A stretch of DNA of 53,108 nt from Synechococcaceae cyanobacterium (GTDB lineage Bacteria > Cyanobacteriota > Cyanobacteriia > PCC-6307 > Cyanobiaceae): assembly GCA_947442825.1 (NCBI GenBank), contig CANEWU010000002.1, forward strand, positions 1-53,108, in the 5' to 3' direction. The notes beneath the pieces are model-generated. The model was not told the origin of the DNA, searched no databases, and saw nothing but the letters and a program-made list of their open reading frames with translations. Position numbers and translations under genes: made by a program. Below, one piece after another: positions 49,016 through 53,108 of this stretch. How positions within the stretch are numbered: position 1 is the stretch's first letter; each line of letters opens with the position of its first letter.

Positions 49016-49615
49016 TCAGGCTGCGGCCAGATTGGCAGCGGCGAAATCCCAGTTCACCAGCTTGTCGAGGAAGGTGCTGATGTAATCGGGCCGGCGATTC
49101 TGATAATCGAGGTAATAGGCATGCTCCCAGACATCCATGGTGAGCAGGGCCTTCTGGCCATGGGCCAACGGCAGATCGGCGTTGGGGGTCTTGGTGACCT
49201 TCAGGGTGCCGTTGTCGAGCACCAGCCAAGCCCAGCCACTGCCGAACTGGGTGGCACCGGCGGTCTTGAAGGCCTCCACGAAGGCATCGAAGCTGCCGAA
49301 ATCGGCGTTGATCTTCTCAAGCAGAGCGCCGCTGGGCTGGCCGCCGCCTGCCGGCTTCATCGACTGCCAGTAGAAGGTGTGGTTCCAGACCTGGGCGGCG
49401 TTGTTGAAAATGCCGGCCTTGCTGGCGTCGCCGGCGGAGGCCAGGATCACCTCCTCCAGGCTCTTGCCGTCGAGGTCGGTGCCTTCGACCAGCTTGTTGA
49501 GGTTGGTGACGTAGGCGGCGTGGTGCTTGCCGTGGTGGAACCCGAGGGTGTTTGCCGTGATGTGGGGCTCGAGTTCGGTGGGGCCGAAGGGCAGTTCGGG
49601 CAGCGTGAAGGCCAT
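49016..49615 (-). CDS. sodB: Superoxide dismutase, Fe type
   Basis: FTLPELPFGPTELEPHITANTLGFHHGKHHAAYVTNLN, FNNAAQVWNHTFYW, DVWEHAYYLDYQNRRPDYI. Confidence 0.95.
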   Translation of the reverse strand: MAFTLPELPFGPTELEPHITANTLGFHHGKHHAAYVTNLNKLVEGTDLDGKSLEEVILASAGDASKAGIFNNAAQVWNHTFYWQSMKPAGGGQPSGALLEKINADFGSFDAFVEAFKTAGATQFGSGWAWLVLDNGTLKVTKTPNADLPLAHGQKALLTMDVWEHAYYLDYQNRRPDYISTFLDKLVNWDFAAANLAAA

Positions 49616-49705
49616 GGAACGTCGATTTATGCGGTGGGGGAACCGGAGGGGGGCCGGCCCGGCGGCGGCATCCTAACGATCGCCTTCCGGGCCGGATGGG
49701 GCGGT

Positions 49706-50380
49706 TCAGCCGCCAACCTCCAGCAGTTCCACCTCGAAGATCAAGGTGGCGTCCGGGGGGATGACGCCGCCGGCTCCGCGGGAGCCGTAGCCCAGGTCGG
49801 GAGGGATCACGAGCTTGCGCTTGCCGCCCACCTTCATCCCCGCCACGCCCTCATCCCAGCCACGGATGACCCGGCCGGCGCCAAGGGGAAAGCGGAACGG
49901 ACCACGGCCGTAGCTGCTGTCGAACTCGCGGCCATCGGTAAGGGTTCCCCGGTAGTTGACCACCACCCCCTGACCGGCCACGGCCTCAGGCCCCTCGCCC
50001 ACCACCAGATCGGTGATGCGCAGGCCGCTCTCGGTGACCCGCTCGGGGCTGGCCTCCAGGGGGCCGCCGAGGGCGGCGGCACCCGCCACCAGATCGGTCT
50101 CAGGGGCGGGGCTATCGGGGGCCATGGTGAAGAGGGCGGGGTTGGGGTCGTCGGGGTCGAGCTCGAGTGGAGCGGCGATCGCCGGGGCCACCGCAGCGGG
50201 CGCCGCACTGGCTCCCGCGAGCGCGGGTTGGGCGCCGAAGGCAGGGGCCACGGCCGCGGCTGGGGCGGCGGATTGGGGAGGGGCTGCGGCGACCACCGTG
50301 GAAGGGGACACCAGCTGGCTGACCAGGGCCACCAGCAGGCAGGCCACGCAGACCGCCGAGCTGATCAGGATCTCGCGCAT
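49706..50380 (-). CDS. FKBP-type peptidyl-prolyl cis-trans isomerase, membrane-anchored/exported
   Basis: [84 protein letters not shown]. Confidence 0.93.
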   Translation of the reverse strand: MREILISSAVCVACLLVALVSQLVSPSTVVAAAPPQSAAPAAAVAPAFGAQPALAGASAAPAAVAPAIAAPLELDPDDPNPALFTMAPDSPAPETDLVAGAAALGGPLEASPERVTESGLRITDLVVGEGPEAVAGQGVVVNYRGTLTDGREFDSSYGRGPFRFPLGAGRVIRGWDEGVAGMKVGGKRKLVIPPDLGYGSRGAGGVIPPDATLIFEVELLEVGG

Positions 50381-50450
50381 CGAGGCAGGACCGGAACTGA
50401 GGAATTCTGGCAGGGTCCGGCGACCCAGTCAGGCGGCCCAGTCAGGCGAC

Positions 50451-50825
50451 TCAGTCCGGCGGGAAGTCGGTGTCCGAGAGACCACCGGCCGCGGGGCCCG
50501 CTCCGCCGCCGCCCTGGCGCATCTGCCGCTCCAGCCGGTCGAGGCGACCGCGCAGCTCATCGATCTCCCGCTGGCGGGCGAGGCCGAGGTCCTGCAGCAG
50601 CTGGTCGCGGTTGCGCTCCAGCTGGCGCTCGGCCTGCTGCTCCACCTCCGGCGAATCGCCCCGCAGGGCGCGCATCACGTCCTCCACCAGCGCTGAGGCG
50701 TGGGTGGGGTCGAGGCGGCCGCTGCTCACCCACTCCTGGCTCACATACCGCAGGCGGTCGGCCACCAGAGAGGTGGTGCCGAGGCCGCGCAGCAGCAACA
50801 TCTGCAGCAGATTGCCCTGGTCCAT
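50451..50825 (-). CDS. Phasin-like/coiled-coil hypothetical protein
   Basis: MDQGNLLQMLLLRGLGTTSLVADRLRYVSQEWVSSGRLDPTHASALVEDVMRAL...RQREIDELRGRLDRLERQM. Confidence 0.7.
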   Translation of the reverse strand: MDQGNLLQMLLLRGLGTTSLVADRLRYVSQEWVSSGRLDPTHASALVEDVMRALRGDSPEVEQQAERQLERNRDQLLQDLGLARQREIDELRGRLDRLERQMRQGGGGAGPAAGGLSDTDFPPD

Positions 50826-50883
50826 GGTCAGGAGGGATTGCGTGTCACCACAGGCAGCCTGGCGCGTCCTGCGCGACACGGCC

Positions 50884-52374
50884 ATGGGCAATGACCGTCG
50901 GCGGCGCGGGGCCCTGACCCTGACGGCAGTTCTGGCGGCGGGCACGGCGGCGGGCCTGGCGCTGCCGCCTCTGGGCTGGCTGCCCCTGCTCTGGGCCGCG
51001 CTGGCCGTGCTCTGGGCCCTGGCCGGTTCTCCGCCCACGGCCGGCCGGCCGTGGGCGGCCGGCGCCTTCCTCTGGGGGCTGACGGCGGTGCTGGCAAGCC
51101 ATCGCTGGCTCCTGTGGCTGCATCCGCTCGACTGGATCGGTGTGCCCGGGCCTCTGAGCCTGCCCGTCTGCGTACTGCTCTGGCTGCTGGTGGGCAGCTG
51201 CGGCGGGCTGCTGGTACTGCTCTGGGTGGTGCTGATGCGGCGGCTCGATGCGGCCCGTCCCGCCACCGCCCTGCTGGGGGCAGCCCTCTGGGGGCTGGCG
51301 GAGGTGAACCTGGCACGCGGTCCGCTGTTCTGGATCGGGCTGGGGGCGGCCCCCCTACCCACGGACCGCCCCCTGGCGGGGCTGGCGGCCGTGGGTGGGG
51401 CCGGCCTGGTGGCCGCCCTGCAGCTGGCCATCGGCTGGGCCCTTTGGCGGGCGGTGGCGGCCCCCGCGCGGCGCCGCGCCGCCGTGGCCCTGGCGCTGCT
51501 GCTGGTGCTCGGCGGCCACCTCGGGGGAATGGCGGCCCTGGCCACGGCGGCGGAGGAAGGTCCGCGCGAACGGCTGCTGGTGCTGCAGCCGGCCATCCCC
51601 ACCCGCCAGAAGTTCAGCGCGGCGGAACAGCGGCGGCTGCTCCGCCAGCTGGGGCAGGCCCAGGCCCAGCTGGCTGCGGCGGACTCCGTGAGCAGCCTCA
51701 TCCTGCCGGAGGGGGCCCTGAGCACCGGCCAGCGGTTGCCCGCGCCGGCGCCGGTGGAGGTGCTCAGCGGCGGCTTCCGCCAGGAGGGAGAGGAGCTCCG
51801 CAGCAGCCTCCTGCGCTTCGCCGTTGGGGCCCAGGAGCCGGAGGGCTGGATCGACAAGCACCGGGTGGTGCCCCTCGGGGAATGGGTGCCGCTGGCGGGG
51901 CTGCTGCGCTGGAGCGGCCTCTCGGCGGTGGGCGGGGTGGAGCCGGGGCCCGCCTCGCGGCTGCTGGAGCGGCCGGCGGGGCCGGTGGGCGTGGCGATCT
52001 GCTACGAGCTCTCCGATGGCAGCGCCCTGGCCACCGCCAGCCGGGATGGCGCCCGCTGGCTGCTGGCCAGCGCCAATCTCGACCCCTATCCCGCCCTGCT
52101 GCAGGGCCAGTTCTCAGCCCTGGCGCAGCTGCGGGCGATCGAGAGCGGGCGCTGGCTGGTCAGCGCCGCCAACACCGGACCGAGCCTGGTGATGGATGCC
52201 AGGGGCCAGCTGCGAGAACGGCTGCCCGCCGGTCGCAGCGCCAGCGCGGTGATGACCCTCTACCAGCGGACCACCCTGACGCCCTATGCCCGCTGGGGGG
52301 AGTTGCCGTTGCTGGCTCTGGCGCTGCTGGGGGCGGGCCTGCGGCTGCGCGGCGGCCGCCCTCAGCGGCCGTAG
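50884..52374 (+). CDS. lnt: Apolipoprotein N-acyltransferase
   Basis: AGLALPPLGWLPLLWAALAVLWAL, LPEGALSTG, DKHRVVPLGEWVPLAGLL, VAICYELSDG, ASANLDPYPALLQGQFSALAQLRAIESGRWLVSAANTGPS. Confidence 0.88.
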   Translation: MGNDRRRRGALTLTAVLAAGTAAGLALPPLGWLPLLWAALAVLWALAGSPPTAGRPWAAGAFLWGLTAVLASHRWLLWLHPLDWIGVPGPLSLPVCVLLWLLVGSCGGLLVLLWVVLMRRLDAARPATALLGAALWGLAEVNLARGPLFWIGLGAAPLPTDRPLAGLAAVGGAGLVAALQLAIGWALWRAVAAPARRRAAVALALLLVLGGHLGGMAALATAAEEGPRERLLVLQPAIPTRQKFSAAEQRRLLRQLGQAQAQLAAADSVSSLILPEGALSTGQRLPAPAPVEVLSGGFRQEGEELRSSLLRFAVGAQEPEGWIDKHRVVPLGEWVPLAGLLRWSGLSAVGGVEPGPASRLLERPAGPVGVAICYELSDGSALATASRDGARWLLASANLDPYPALLQGQFSALAQLRAIESGRWLVSAANTGPSLVMDARGQLRERLPAGRSASAVMTLYQRTTLTPYARWGELPLLALALLGAGLRLRGGRPQRP

Positions 52375-53108
52375 GCCACCTGGCAGGCCGCATTCACCAG
52401 CTCCGCCTGGGCGGCACCGGCAGGCTCGCGGCCGTTCAGTTCCCCCTTGCTGCAGTCGGCCTGGGCCTCGAAGCGCGTATCGCCGGTGGCGGCGGTGAAG
52501 GTCACCTTCTCCTCCCCGCTTGGGGAAACACTGTTCACAAAGAGGCTGTACCCCGCATCGGCCACCGTGATCGTGGGGCGGCTGGCGGCAATCGCGTCGT
52601 CCACCGCGGCATTGATCGCCGCGGCAGTGGCAAGGCTCGTCACCCCCCAGGCGAGCGAGCGTCCGCCCCACCAGCTCCACGGCGGTCGATTCCAGTCGCC
52701 GTACCAGCCGGTACGCCAGGGTCGGGCCACCGCCCAGCCAGGGCGCACCCAACCGGGCCAGTGGCGGGCGCGGTCTACGGCGCGGTCCACGCCGCGGTCG
52801 AGGGCGCGATCGACACGCCGATCGAGGTTGTCGAGGTCGAGGTTGCGCACCTCGCGACGGGCCCGGTCCCACTGACGGTCGGCCCGATCGAAGCTGCGCC
52901 GCACGCGGTCGCGGTCGATATCGGCGAGGCCATCGTTGGCCCAGCGGCGGCCGCGGCGCTCCAGATCTCGGCGATCGATGTCGCGGCGGGCGCGGTCGAA
53001 CTGGCGGCGCGCCCGGTCCCCATCAGCAACCCGGCGACTCCAACCACCGTCGGGGCGCCGGTTGCCGCGATCGAGGCTGGCGTGGCGGCCGCCGAAGCCG
53101 CTGCGCTG
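52362..53108 (-). CDS. Arg/Asp-rich repeat protein with C-terminal globular domain, 5' end outside window
   Basis: Reverse-strand frame open to window edge: ...RRQFDRARRDIDRRDLERRGRRW...RRSFDRADRQWDRARREVRNLDLDNLDRRVDRALDRGVDRAVDRARHW...; then GWVRPGW...WSWWGGR domain. Confidence 0.7.
   Translation of the reverse strand, partial: QRSGFGGRHASLDRGNRRPDGGWSRRVADGDRARRQFDRARRDIDRRDLERRGRRWANDGLADIDRDRVRRSFDRADRQWDRARREVRNLDLDNLDRRVDRALDRGVDRAVDRARHWPGWVRPGWAVARPWRTGWYGDWNRPPWSWWGGRSLAWGVTSLATAAAINAAVDDAIAASRPTITVADAGYSLFVNSVSPSGEEKVTFTAATGDTRFEAQADCSKGELNGREPAGAAQAELVNAACQVAYGR

Overview
High-GC cyanobacterial chromosome segment, most like the Cyanobium / picocyanobacterial Synechococcus group (inferred from gene content: YlqD, DUF2808, Ycf46-type AAA ATPase, LrtA-type HPF, DUF4359, cyanobacterial YidC). 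It is mostly housekeeping: ddl (partial), miaB, folC, argD, murA, trmH-family methyltransferase, lpdA, trpC, rpsD, yidD, murE, aqpZ, the rpmH-rnpA-PH-yidC cluster, aroH, sppA, recO, deoC, hpf/lrtA, lipB, an acyl-CoA/ACP synthetase, PDH E2, queA, sodB, an FKBP and lnt. There are three tRNAs: His-GTG, Leu-CAA and Leu-CAG. Accessory material includes a dipeptide-epimerase/DUF1611 pair (DgcA/DgcN-like), a DUF4359-amidohydrolase-FAD oxidase run, a secreted sialidase-like protein, a Phd/VapC toxin-antitoxin pair and a PEP-CTERM-like protein. Most notable observations: (i) a perfect 19-bp inverted repeat (45 bp in total) in frame inside the acyl-CoA/ACP synthetase gene; (ii) a translationally coupled 27-aa membrane micropeptide overlapping the 3' end of queA; (iii) a Big_2-like insertion in YidC; (iv) the coupled DgcA/DgcN-like pair beside ddl; (v) an in-frame TGA / candidate CTG start in an acyltransferase gene. 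I saw no CRISPR array, prophage, rRNA operon or clear IS element. All family calls come from reading motifs by eye; no database search was run.
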